Shown piece after piece: positions 52,635 through 61,684 of a DNA stretch of 64,000 nucleotides (its first letter is position 1; each line of letters starts with the position of its first letter). This stretch comes from CAVTYH01 sp963738835 (GTDB taxonomy: Bacteria > Planctomycetota > Planctomycetia > Pirellulales > JADZDJ01). A program made the position numbers and the translations under genes. The stretch spans positions 62,001 through 126,000 of the forward strand of contig CAVTYH010000007.1 in NCBI GenBank assembly GCA_963738835.1. Direction: 5' to 3'. The notes beneath the pieces are model-generated. The model did not search any database. It was not told the origin of the DNA and was given only the letters and a program-made list of their open reading frames with translations.

Positions 52635-53321
52635 ATGTCACGGTTCGCCGTTTTCGCCGCTATTCTGCTGGTTTTCCCCGCGCTGCTGCACGCCCAGCAA
52701 AAGAGCGTGAATCCTGGCATCAACAAACCCTACGAGCCGCCCAACGTTCCAGATTCCATTCAGCGATTTGAATCGAATGGCCGTGATGTGTTCGACCATC
52801 GTCAGGAAATTGTTGCCGCGGTGGGGCTGAAGCCGGGGATGACCGTCGCCGATGTCGGGGCGGGAACCGGCCTCTTCACCCGTTTGTTCTCACCGGTGGT
52901 CGGAGCGCAAGGCAAAATCTACGCGGTCGATATTTCCAAAGAGTTCATCGACCATATTTCGCAAACCGCCCGCGAGCAAAAGCTGGCAAACATTGTCGGC
53001 ATAGTCTGCAAGCAAGATTCGGTCGAGCTTCCGCCGGCCTCGGTCGATTTGGTTTTCATTTGCGATGTCTACCATCATTTCGAGTTTCCGCAAAAAACAA
53101 TGCACACGATTTATACGGCCCTCAAGCCCAAAGGGCAGATCGTCCTGATCGACTACCGCCGCATCCCGGGTGTGAGCGCCGACTGGATCTTAGGCCACGT
53201 CCGCGCCGGGCAAGAAGTCTTCACGCAAGAAATCGTGGACGCCGGCTTCAAGCCCGTCGAAGAGCAGAAAGACCTTCTCAAAGAGTCATACTTCGTGCGG
53301 TTCGAGAAAGTCGGCCCCTGA
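52635..53321 (+). CDS. class I SAM-dependent methyltransferase with a signal peptide
   Basis: A 228-residue protein. The N-terminus RFAVFAAILLVFPALLHAQQ is a clear signal peptide. The methyltransferase domain has motif I GMTVADVGAGTGLFTRLFSP (SAM loop GAGTG), motif II KIYAVDISKEFI (acid at the ribose) and motif IV VDLVFICDVYHHFE, then GQIVLIDYRRIPG. Export is odd because SAM is made in the cytoplasm. Planctomycetes do have such proteins; the substrate is unknown. It is the last gene before the tRNA-associated island. Confidence 0.85.
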   Translation: MSRFAVFAAILLVFPALLHAQQKSVNPGINKPYEPPNVPDSIQRFESNGRDVFDHRQEIVAAVGLKPGMTVADVGAGTGLFTRLFSPVVGAQGKIYAVDISKEFIDHISQTAREQKLANIVGIVCKQDSVELPPASVDLVFICDVYHHFEFPQKTMHTIYTALKPKGQIVLIDYRRIPGVSADWILGHVRAGQEVFTQEIVDAGFKPVEEQKDLLKESYFVRFEKVGP

Positions 53322-53525
53322 ACTAGCGGGCGTTTCACGAACGTACAGCGGTTCATAGCCCGAGGCTAACAGCCGCCGGAGTTGGGCAAGTGGATTGTCC
53401 ACAGGTAATTCTCCGGAGGGCCGGGCACTAGGCAGTGGTCGCCTCCGGCTACCCGTCAGTATCAATCAGCGCATGAAAAGTGCGAAAAGTCCTTACGAAT
53501 GAAAATACTTCTCGCGCTTTCTCCA

Positions 53526-53580
53526 GTGGCCGAGGCGAGACTTGAACCCGCACGTCCCTAACGGGACAAAGGATTTTAAG
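53526..53580 (-). tRNA. 3' half of a tRNA-Leu gene, site of island integration
   Basis: On the minus strand the sequence reads CTTAAAATCC (anticodon TAA with flanks), a long variable arm (TCCC-GTTA-GGGA), the T arm (GCGGG-TTCAAGT-CTCGC) and an acceptor strand CTCGGCC with A, but no encoded CCA. The long variable arm is a class II (Leu/Ser/Tyr) feature, and TAA makes it Leu. The 5' half (D arm, 5' acceptor) is not next to it: at 53581 unrelated DNA begins. The other half should lie at the far end of the island, to the right of this window. Confidence 0.75.
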
Positions 53581-53664
53581 AAACCTGTTTTGGCACACTG
53601 TATAGCGTTTTGCAAGCCTTGTAGTACTGGTGTAGTAGCGGCAAACGAATCTGCTAGACTAATT

Positions 53665-53710
53665 GCTGTCCGCCTTGGCGGACAAATCTTGCCCCGTGGA
53701 CTACCTGCCC
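53665..53710 (+). repeat. island direct repeat A, upstream of a hypothetical gene
   Basis: GCTGTCCGCCTTGGCGGACA, then AATCTTGCCC and TACCTGCCC. It is nearly identical to 54672-54716. The core GTCCGCCTTGGCGGAC is a perfect hairpin. Each copy ends just before or near a gene start (53711 and 54779). It may be a shared 5' regulatory element. Confidence 0.75.
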
Positions 53711-54082
53711 ATGTTAAGGGTCGGACAATATAAAACCGAATTCACGAATGTTGATGAATTCCTTGAACGGCTCGTAATTGAGCGACATTTGAACAACGTA
53801 CACGCGGTTTATCTTGCCATTGAATCACGGGAAGTTGTCACGGATGAATGGGAATTTATATCGTGGGAAGCAAGGGAACTTGCCGGAACGCTGAGGGAAT
53901 ACTGGGTGCGTGCAGTAGCGTCTACGTCCACCGGCAAGCTACGGCTGAAATATAATTACGGCGACATTCGGCAAAGCGCGGACATCGCGGGGCCGGTCGC
54001 AACGGAAACTAATCGTGTTGCCAGTCGCATCCGCAATACTTGCGAGAGCAATGGCATAGAGGTTCGATTAGGCGGCTATTGA
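53711..54082 (+). CDS. island hypothetical protein
   Basis: The start chosen is ATG 53711 (MLRVGQYKTEFTNVDEFLER), because the 16 residues before it are made by the direct repeat. 123 residues, mixed alpha/beta, with charged helices (ERLVIERHLNNVHAVYLAIE; TETNRVASRIRNTCESNGIE). I know no family. The gene is convergent and overlaps the next gene's end by 15 bp. Confidence 0.5.
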   Translation: MLRVGQYKTEFTNVDEFLERLVIERHLNNVHAVYLAIESREVVTDEWEFISWEARELAGTLREYWVRAVASTSTGKLRLKYNYGDIRQSADIAGPVATETNRVASRIRNTCESNGIEVRLGGY

Positions 54083-54451
54083 CCCCGCTGGTCCGCTCCA
54101 ACTGTCAGTGGGTACGCTTTTGGCCAGCAGCAACGCTAGGATCATCGTGCCGCTTTTGAACACAAACGCCGTTGCTTCGTTTACCTGTGTCCCCGTGATT
54201 TTCTCAACTTCCAGATTCAATGATTCCGCGGACCCAGCAAATAGCTCCCGATGGAACAACTGCACCTGAGCAGCACCCGATGGGCTTTGGGAAAGTGCCA
54301 GTTCAGCCGGCGACAAAGCATTTCGCAGCGTGATGAACAGCGTATGTTCACAAAGGACCACAGTTATCCACTGCGGCCCGTGGCCCGTTCGCTTCCGCTC
54401 GAAAGCCCAAGCAGCGTGGGCGATTTGTTCTGCTACCGATGGCTGGCTCAT
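54068..54451 (-). CDS. DUF2294 (MpsC-like) family protein
   Basis: The start chosen is ATG 54451 (MSQPSVAEQIAHAAWAFERK). The 127-residue protein has the family's course: RKRTGHGPQWITVVLCEHTL, FITLRNALSPAELALSQSPS, and a helix, then EVEKITGTQVNEATAFVF. Members are small soluble proteins; some (MpsC in staphylococci) take part in a sodium-dependent membrane potential system. Its role in an island is unknown. A terminator-like hairpin stands 19 bp before the start codon. Confidence 0.55.
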   Translation of the reverse strand: MSQPSVAEQIAHAAWAFERKRTGHGPQWITVVLCEHTLFITLRNALSPAELALSQSPSGAAQVQLFHRELFAGSAESLNLEVEKITGTQVNEATAFVFKSGTMILALLLAKSVPTDSWSGPAGSIAA

Positions 54452-54469
54452 GGAGTTGCTTCCTAGTGA

Positions 54470-54520
54470 CAAAAAAAAACCGGCGTGACCGGACACCGTA
54501 GGCATCCAATCACGCCGGTT
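54470..54520 (-). terminator. intrinsic terminator, possibly an attenuator of the DUF2294 gene
   Basis: AACCGGCGTGA (54478-54488) pairs with TCACGCCGGTT (54510-54520). On the minus strand the stem is followed by a run of nine T (A-run 54470-54478). It ends a short leftward transcript immediately before the DUF2294 start codon, so it can act as an attenuator or terminate an upstream RNA. Confidence 0.75.
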
Positions 54521-54671
54521 TACTCGGTAACGGGCCTCCCGACACGGGTTGCCCTTTATTTAGTCATCCGACGAAGCTGACAGCGTTATTGTACACGGCG
54601 GGATGTGCAATGCCAGTTTTCCGCGTTGGCCGCCGCATACTTGACACCGTGGCCGACACGGCTTTAATGAT

Positions 54672-54716
54672 GCTGTCCGCCTTGGCGGACAAATCTTGCC
54701 CGCGGCGTACCTGCCC
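54672..54716 (+). repeat. island direct repeat B, upstream of the nuclease-like gene
   Basis: Second copy of 53665-53710 with the same GTCCGCCTTGGCGGAC hairpin. Its right end contributes the first arm of the terminator at 54699-54736. Confidence 0.75.
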
Positions 54717-54736
54717 CACGTCGCGGGCTTTTTATT
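54699..54736 (+). terminator. intrinsic terminator or attenuator before the nuclease-like gene
   Basis: CCCGCGGCGT pairs with ACGTCGCGGG (one mismatch) around a 9-base loop, followed by CTTTTTATT. It lies 43 bp upstream of the start at 54779. Confidence 0.7.
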
Positions 54737-54778
54737 GGCGGGTCGAACCATCGGCCAATTACATCTGTCGCCACTAAA

Positions 54779-55564
54779 ATGACGCTGTTTGAATCTGAAT
54801 CACAGTACCGTGAAAAGGCGGCAATTTGGCGTGTGTTTTCTCTATTGCCGCTGTTCGGCGGATTGGCTGGCGGCCAAATCTTTCGATGGTTTGCAATCAA
54901 CATTCCGATGGACCTTGGCACTGGCACTGGCGGTACATTCACCAGCGACATTGACATTTTTGCGTGCCTTCGCCCCTACCCGCCAAGACAAGAGGGCGAC
55001 TGGCTCTATCGGACTTGGGAAGTCAAAGTCAGTCTTTTAGCAAATGATGGAACAGGCCGATCGTTGAAGGGCGGAAAAACTAAAAAGCTAGTGACGCAAC
55101 TGAATGCATATCGACGATTCGGAGCACCGGATGTTTCGTTATTGGACGTATATCTTTGTGAAGATGGTTTCTTTCAGGCGCATTCATTCCCGCCGCCCGT
55201 GCTGGCAGAATCGGTCACGAAAAAGATACTTGAGCTAGGACAGAATCAATTTGGCTATCGGCTACTGCCATTCCAACATGGTCGTGACGAACACGGCGAT
55301 ATTGGCTTGATGGCAATGGCCGAACAGCATAACCCAACGAACGCAACAATTAGCGTTCTGCCGGCATCGGCAACGGTATTGCACGAACCATTTTCACAAC
55401 TGGTTGCACGGCTAGACGAATTCTTTGAACAATGTTCTGACCGGCCCCACAAACACTTCAATCAGATTGTGTTCTGCCGCGCGTGTCGCACGCTGCAACT
55501 TATCAGCATGAAAGAGACGTACACCTGCCCAGGCTGTAGTGCCGACCTGATCGTGCAATCGTAG
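54779..55564 (+). CDS. predicted PD-(D/E)XK-like nuclease with C-terminal zinc ribbon
   Basis: A 261-residue protein. FTSDIDIFACLRP (about residues 54-66) followed by YRTWEVKVSLLANDG (about 80-94) gives the D...ExK pattern of PD-(D/E)XK nucleases. The C-terminus has four cysteines in FCRACRTLQLISMKETYTCP and GCSADL, a zinc ribbon suited to nucleic acid binding. No family is recognised by name. The position in the island, convergent with a PIN-like gene (45-bp gap), suggests a defence or element-maintenance role. This is inference from motifs only. Confidence 0.5.
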   Translation: MTLFESESQYREKAAIWRVFSLLPLFGGLAGGQIFRWFAINIPMDLGTGTGGTFTSDIDIFACLRPYPPRQEGDWLYRTWEVKVSLLANDGTGRSLKGGKTKKLVTQLNAYRRFGAPDVSLLDVYLCEDGFFQAHSFPPPVLAESVTKKILELGQNQFGYRLLPFQHGRDEHGDIGLMAMAEQHNPTNATISVLPASATVLHEPFSQLVARLDEFFEQCSDRPHKHFNQIVFCRACRTLQLISMKETYTCPGCSADLIVQS

Positions 55565-55608
55565 CCGGGCGCAACCCGCATTGGGGCCGTTGGTTCGCAA
55601 CCTCGCCC

Positions 55609-56877
55609 TTACTCGTAATGGATAATACGTTCGTGTTCGTGGAGTACGTCGTATGAATCTGGCTGGCTGAATTCAAGATCATCCGGGAATTGCATCCGAG
55701 TTTCTTTACCGATATGGACAACATTTATCGGATTGTTTGGATCGTCAACGAGTAAACTTACGCGCACGTTTTTGTCGCCAAATTTGTCGCAGTTGAGCGC
55801 ACCCGGCAAGGATTTTAATTTCAGCAACTCTGCCATTTCAGTCTCAGCGTTGAAAGCTATGTGCGTAACTTTCAATGTTTTATTGTCGCCACCGATCAGC
55901 AAGCAGAGAATTTTGACCGGATGATAATTCGCAGGATATAATTTTCTGCACTCAAGGCGAGGTAGTCGGCACTCAATGAAAGAATCGTTCTCGTAGATGC
56001 CTTTCATTCGCCCTGACTCTAAAGACGGACCAAACTTCAATTTGTCAGGATTCGCAGAATAGTAATTTCCCACGATCATTGCTTCGTACTGCCGGGCGAG
56101 CAAAGCAGCACACTTATAAAACTGTTCTTCAACGTCTGCATCTTTCGTCAAAATACAAATATCGTGTTTCCGCACAATGCCGGAAATCATCGCACATACT
56201 ACGAGTTGCTCGTCTGTAAACAGATTTGGCGATGGAAATTTTTCCAAGCCTTCTTTTGCGAGCATTAAACCTCGCGGCCCAAGTTGACCCTGAACGTCGG
56301 CCGCAAACTCATCTTGCGTTGGTTCTCGCCCCAGCTTCGCTTTCAAGCGTTGCCAAGTCCACGGTCCCCAAAGTTTCCGCAAAGCCAGAAGGCTTACCAG
56401 ATATTCGTAGCCGTGAGCTTGGTAACGTGGGCCGATGGTTAAGGTTTGAGGGCAACGGACGCCCGGCGCGAGTTCTCGATTGTCACCTAAATAAAGCCCA
56501 GACCAAGATACGAATTCGGATACAAGAAATGCCCGGTGAATTCGATCATTTCCCCACGGCTCGTTGCGCCAATCCCGGCATTCAGAATGAATCATCGGGG
56601 GAATGACAATATCGCGCTTTAGCAGCGCATCCCAAAGCTGTTCGTTCCGCTCGTACTTGTAAATTGATGTATCTAAGAAAAACAGTGTGCCATCAGGCGC
56701 ACCATCAATGTTCTTTACGAGTGTTTCGTATGTCCACGTTTCTTTGGCAACTGGCAAGCTGATACTTAGCCGAGACGTGACGAACTCGCCGCGCACGACC
56801 GTCATTTTTCCCGTTGGTGCTTTGTGTGCCCGGTAACGGCTGGTTATCGTCAATTTTGGTTTATCAGACATGGCCAT
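55609..56877 (-). CDS. large protein with PIN-like ribonuclease region
   Basis: A 422-residue protein. DGTLFFLDTSIYKYERNEQL (about residues 62-81) contains a PIN-type first acid strand (FLDTS), and KHDICILTKDADVEEQFYKC (about 236-255) the later acid strand (TKDAD). PIN domains are metal-dependent RNases, usually toxins or RNA-processing enzymes. Here the fold is embedded in a much longer protein without a recognisable second domain. ATG 56877 or 56871 starts it. There is no antitoxin-like small gene beside it. Confidence 0.5.
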   Translation of the reverse strand: MAMSDKPKLTITSRYRAHKAPTGKMTVVRGEFVTSRLSISLPVAKETWTYETLVKNIDGAPDGTLFFLDTSIYKYERNEQLWDALLKRDIVIPPMIHSECRDWRNEPWGNDRIHRAFLVSEFVSWSGLYLGDNRELAPGVRCPQTLTIGPRYQAHGYEYLVSLLALRKLWGPWTWQRLKAKLGREPTQDEFAADVQGQLGPRGLMLAKEGLEKFPSPNLFTDEQLVVCAMISGIVRKHDICILTKDADVEEQFYKCAALLARQYEAMIVGNYYSANPDKLKFGPSLESGRMKGIYENDSFIECRLPRLECRKLYPANYHPVKILCLLIGGDNKTLKVTHIAFNAETEMAELLKLKSLPGALNCDKFGDKNVRVSLLVDDPNNPINVVHIGKETRMQFPDDLEFSQPDSYDVLHEHERIIHYE

Positions 56878-57041
56878 ACTCGCCTTGGCTCTTTAGACAC
56901 AACGGCTATTGTACGGTTCGCTGCGAGAATTCGACCAGTGATTGCGGGGCAGTGCATTCGATCCTAAACCCGACGTTTGTACTCCCTTTGGCACTGCCGC
57001 TGGAAATCCCTTACAATGCTGACTTTTTCAAGGGGTAAACC

Positions 57042-60000
57042 TTGCCGGTCGAAGCCAAACCACTCTTTCGCCCAGACGTGCTGCGCTCGCATCTTGCGGG
57101 CTTCCGGCTGCCTGCCGTCGATTCGTCGAAGCTTGCCCATTGGGCGAATTTAATTGCAACTGGTCGTCTGGACGATTTCGGCGAGCAAGAGATTCTGCTG
57201 CGATTTCCTTGCAGATTTCTTTGTCGGTTTGCTAGGCTACACGCGCCCCGCTGGCCACGACCGATATACGATCGGCTGGGAACGGCACGTTGAAGTTGAT
57301 GGGAAATTTGCCGATGCTGTGTTGGGCAATTTCAACGGGGAACCGCACTACGTCGTGGCCCTAGAGGGCAAGGGGCCGCGCGACCCGTTGGATCGGCCAT
57401 TCGCTGGCCGCCGAATGTCGGCCGTCGATCAAGGCTACCGATACGCAATCAATCTGCCCTGCGATTGGATCATCGTCACGTCGATTCGGCAGACCCGGCT
57501 TTATCACAAGGGATCGAACCAGCAGACTTACGAACGCTTCGATACCGAACGACTTAGCATCCGACGAAGATTCGCTACGCCGATTTGTGTTTTTGCTGGG
57601 GGCCGACCGCGTTGTCCCATCGTCCGGCGATTGCCACTTCTACAAATTGCTGGGCGAATCGGAACAAGTCGGCCGCGAACTCACGAAGGATTTCTACGTC
57701 AGTTATGCGAACATGCGGCAAGATGCTTTTGAGCAGCTAAGCCGCGACAACGCGACGTATCACGGCACGAAGTTCTTAGCCAGCACGCAAAAGTTGCTCG
57801 ACCGGGTGCTGTTCATTGCATTCAGCGAAGATCGTGGCTTGCTGCCACGCGAAACCATCCGCAAAGCCTATGAACACCGCGACCCGTACCATCCGCGGCC
57901 GATTTGGGAAAACTTTCGTGGGCTGTTCAATTCGATCAATCGCGGCAATGCGGCGCTAGACATTCATGCCTACAACGGTGGATTGTTCGCCGACGATCCG
58001 ATCTTGGATTCGTTCAAAGTGTCCGATGAAGTTTGCGGCTACTTCCACGACCTGGGCGATTACGATTACAAGCCCGCCGCACGAAGCGACCGGCGAAACG
58101 AAGGTTATCGACGTTGATATTCTGGGCCATATTTTCGAGCAGTCGATTACCGACCTCGAACGCCTCCGCAACGAGCTTGAAGGCCTAGCCGAACCGTCAG
58201 GCATCCGAAAAACACAAGACCGCCGGCAAAAAGGAAGGCACGTTTTACACGCCCGCCGTTTATTACGCAATACATCATCGAACAGGCGCTGGGCGGCGTG
58301 CTCCGCGACCGATTCGAGCAACTTCGCGCCAAGAATCAAAAATCGCGCAAAGGGCGCGACCGAAGGCCGCGCTTGCCGATCCGTCCGTGTACGAACTCGA
58401 CAAGCTGACGAAGCCTGCCAAGGCTGCGCTGGTCAAGTTTTGGGAAGCATGGCAAGACGAACTCACCACGATTCGGCTGCTTGACCCGGCTTGCGGCAGC
58501 GGCGCTTTTCTGATCGAAGCCTTTGACCAGTTGCACGCGACCTATCAGCGGTCGAATGATCGGCTGGCCGAGCTTCGCGGCCATCGAACGCTATTCGACC
58601 TGGACAAGCGGATTCTCGAAAACAACTCTACGGCGTGGACCTGAATGAGGAAGCGATTGAGATTTGCCGGCTGAGCCTCTGGATCAAGACGGCCGAACGC
58701 GGCAAGGCGCTGACGAGCCTGGACCATCCAATCCGCGTTGGCAACAGCGTGGTTGCCGATCCAGCCAGTTCACCCGAAGGCGTTTAGACTGGCAAGAGGC
58801 ATTCCCGGAAGTTTTCAGGCAAGGCGGCTTTGATGTCGTGGTCGGCAATCCACCATATGTTCGCCAAGAATTGCTGAGCGACTATCAAGCCCTATTTGCA
58901 ATCGGCCTACAACGCCTATCACGGCATGGCCGATTTGTACGTTTATTTTTACGAACTCGGCATCGTGACTTCTGAAGCCCGGCGGGCTACTCTCATTCAT
59001 CGTCACCAATAAATGGATGAAATCGGGCTACGGCGAACCGCTTGCGGCGTTTCTTTGCGGAACATGCCTGGATTGGAATCCGTTGTGGACTTCGGTCACG
59101 CAAAACAGATTTTCGAGAAGGCGCGACGTTTTTCCGTCGATCATCGTGGCTCGCAAGCCCAACCAATGCGCCAAGCCCGACGACGGCGCGGCTTTGCGCC
59201 GATTCCCCGCGAACAACTTCGCATCGACGATCTAAGCCGCCAGATTGAAACGGAAGGCGTAGAACTGCCGCTTGAGCAACTTGGCGGCGGACGCCTGGCA
59301 GCTTGAACCGGGCGGCGTGACAAAGCTAATGGCGAAGATTCGCGTCATCAGGTGTGCCGCTTATCGGAGTTTGCAGGGGTCGAACCGTTTCGAGGGATAT
59401 CTAACACGGTTTAAATCAGGCGTTCTTAATTGACAACGCAACGCGAAAGACTCTAATTACGACTGATCCAAGGTGCGAACAACTGATTAGACGTAATTTC
59501 GCAGGACAAGACTTTGACCGATGGAGTTTGATTGGGCAGGCTATTGGCTTATCTGTATTCCGTCGAGCGAAAACAAGACTTGGCCTTGGTCACAATCGCG
59601 GGGACGAAGCCGAAGCGATATTTGTACGAAACGTATCCGAGCGTATCATGCGCATGTTGCAAGCCATTTCGTGACGCTCTTGATCAAGCGACAAGATAAG
59701 GGCCGGCTTTTGGTGGGAACTTCGTTCCTGCGCTATTGGGCGGATTTTGACCGATCCAAAGATCATGTATCCCGAAATTACATGGCGAGCCGAATGGGGA
59801 ATTGATCGAAGTGAAAACGGTCTGCAACAACACGGCCTATTTTCTGCCCGTCTGATGATCTTTGGATTCTGGCGGTTGCAAATTCGCCGGTAACATGGTG
59901 GTATTCGTGGCGCAATGCGATGCACGGTAAGGATGAAGCACTGCGATTCATCAAGGATTACGTTCAGGACCATTGCCGGTTCCGAAGCCAACCGACAAAC

Positions 60001-60403
60001 AACGATCAATAGGCGTTGCCAATCGTTTCGCTGAACTGATTGAGATTACTTCTGAAACCAGACACGTGATGCGTCAGGGCACGATCCTGGATTGGCTGCG
60101 GGTTGAATACGGAATCGAAAAGGCAAGCCTGAAACTACAATCACCGACCGAATTGGACTCGGACGCCTTCGTAACCGAAGTGAGGCGGATACGCGGCAAG
60201 AAAAATCCGCTATCGGCTTCCGCGCCAAGAAGTTGCGCGAAGAACACGCCCGAACCATCGAACCGGCCCGAACACAAGCCGCCGAAGCCATGCAACTTGA
60301 ACGGCAAATAAGCGACTTGGTGAATGAAGCATACGGGCTGACGCCCGACGAAGTCGCGCTTAATCTGGGAGACGGCCCCGCCCCGAATGCCGCTTGCTTT
60401 TGA
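57042..60403 (+). pseudogene. type IIG restriction-modification enzyme (Eco57I-like), about ten frameshifts
   Basis: Pieces follow in order in alternating frames. N-terminal nuclease side: KPLFRPDVLRSHLAGFRLPA, then FFVGLLGYTRPAGHDRYTIG. Helical connector: DFYVSYANMRQDAFEQLS, LLDRVLFIAFSEDRGLLPRE, ILGHIFEQSITDLERLRNEL. Then EQALGGVLRDRFEQL, methyltransferase motif I (RLLDPACGSGAFLIEAFDQL), YGVDLNEEAIEICRLSLW, and motif IV NPPY (VVVGNPPYVRQELL). C-terminal recognition part: FIVTNKWMKSGYGEPL, ILDWLRVEYGIEKASLKLQS. Frame changes occur near 57195, 57565, 58075, 58205, 58265, 58365, 58625, 58780, 58895 and 58975, and later ones up to about 59970. With neighbours intact, genuine decay is likely, but sequence error cannot be excluded. 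Confidence 0.8.
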
Positions 60404-60579
60404 ATAGCCAGCTTATCGTGGCTCTGCCATCAAAATAATTTCCGCGCATTTTCTTCGATAGTTGCGCATTTCGTATCGCGTTTGTATCGGTTTGTACATG
60501 CTCGCAGCGTTGACGACGTGAAAAAGCGAAGTAGTTTGAAAATAGCTACTCACTTCTCTTTTCACCGGAGCCATTCACC

Positions 60580-60792
60580 ATGTTGAACCCGACAGATTCG
60601 TTGGACAATGCAGTATTGAAACTGTTTGCTATCGCTGAACGGTTTGAGCGCACGCCGCTTGCGGAAGAACTCAGCGATGCCGTGCTCGATATTCAAGATG
60701 CTGCCGTCGCACTGAACATTGAACTGGATTCGCTGTCGGATTTTACGGACGAAGAAATCGAGGCGTGGAAGAATGGCACGATCGCCGCTTGA
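60580..60792 (+). CDS. small acidic island protein
   Basis: A 70-residue protein (MLNPTDSLDNAVLKLFAIAE, ending EIEAWKNGTIAA) preceded by CCGGAG. It is helical and acidic, without cysteine or membrane segment. I recognise no family. It stands alone between the restriction gene and the integrase. Confidence 0.5.
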   Translation: MLNPTDSLDNAVLKLFAIAERFERTPLAEELSDAVLDIQDAAVALNIELDSLSDFTDEEIEAWKNGTIAA

Positions 60793-61015
60793 AGCCCGTG
60801 ACGCTTCATCGCAGACCAGCGCGGCAAGCTGCCCGTAAGAGCACGGCACGCGGAAAAAGAGCATCGCGGCCACGATCAAGATGCAAAGTACCGTGGTCAT
60901 AATTGCATTGTAGGCAGGGCCACGGGATTTGCGGAAAACTTGCCAGCGAAAAGGGCCGCGTATTTTGGCCGCCGGGTACGTCGTTGCGCTTTTCGATTTT
61001 GACCGCCACTGGGGC

Positions 61016-61582
61016 TTAGCTGCGTGCGGCCATCGCAGCCAAAGCACGCTCATTGCCGTTCAGTCGATGCACATAGCGTTGGGTGACGACTAACGAGCCG
61101 TGGCCGAGCAACGATTGCACGTCAGTAAGCGGCATTTCGTCGGCAATCTCGGATGCAAACGTATGACGTAACGAGTGCGGATTGCATCGCTTTTCCAAGC
61201 CCGCTTTGCCCCGCAAGCGTTGCATTAGCGCCCGAACGTAAGTCGTGCTCACGGGCTTATTGCCGGACAGCTTAGCGAAGATATAGCCACGTCGGCCGCT
61301 ACGTGCTCCCCATGCGTCCAGTGCCGTTAGCGTCCAAGCATCAAGTGCCACGATTCGCGGTTTGTTGCCCTTGCCGACAACTCGCAACTGGTTGCCGTTC
61401 ATATCGCACCACTTTGCGTTACAGGCTTCCGACACTCGCAAGCCCGCTCGATACAGCAGCACGATCAAAGCTCGATTGCGAACGCCGCTAGCGCCGAACG
61501 TACAGGCGGCAAGCAAGCGTTCAATCTCGTCACGTTGCAACGGTTCAGCAGCAAACTTTCGGCCCTTGGTTGTGGTTTTCAT
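61016..61582 (-). CDS. tyrosine recombinase / integrase, catalytic domain
   Basis: A 188-residue protein consisting of the catalytic domain. Arginine I is in LIVLLYRAGLRVSEACNAKW, lysine about 70 (VVGKGNKPR), HxxR is NPHSLRHTFASEIADE, and the His and nucleophile Tyr lie in LLGHGSLVVTQRYVHRLN. The usual N-terminal core-binding (SAM-like) domain of about 100 residues is missing, as in some small XerC/D-like enzymes. It most likely drove integration at tRNA-Leu, although it is about 7.4 kb from the visible junction. Confidence 0.9.
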   Translation of the reverse strand: MKTTTKGRKFAAEPLQRDEIERLLAACTFGASGVRNRALIVLLYRAGLRVSEACNAKWCDMNGNQLRVVGKGNKPRIVALDAWTLTALDAWGARSGRRGYIFAKLSGNKPVSTTYVRALMQRLRGKAGLEKRCNPHSLRHTFASEIADEMPLTDVQSLLGHGSLVVTQRYVHRLNGNERALAAMAARS

Positions 61583-61684
61583 TGTTGTTTCGCTTTGATG
61601 AGAAAAAGTGCAACTCTTTAATGAAGCCTATTACGTCTACGGCGTTAGTCAAACAAAAGCACAACTCTTTTCAGGATTCTGACC

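Larger units (their letters stand above)
54521..54778. other. divergent leader region between two island genes
   Basis: About 260 bp with no gene. It holds the second direct repeat (54672-54716), a GGGCAACCCGTGTCGGGAGG, CCCG dyad on the minus strand (54534-54557) and a plus-strand hairpin with U-tract (54699-54736). Leader RNAs in both directions, each ending in a terminator, are likely. Confidence 0.45.

Noticed and set aside
60562..61053. Leftward 163-residue frame with a hydrophobic stretch downstream of the integrase
   Set aside because: It overlaps the better-supported small gene at 60580 on the other strand, and its second half is atypical. A short membrane peptide cannot be ruled out but is not supported.
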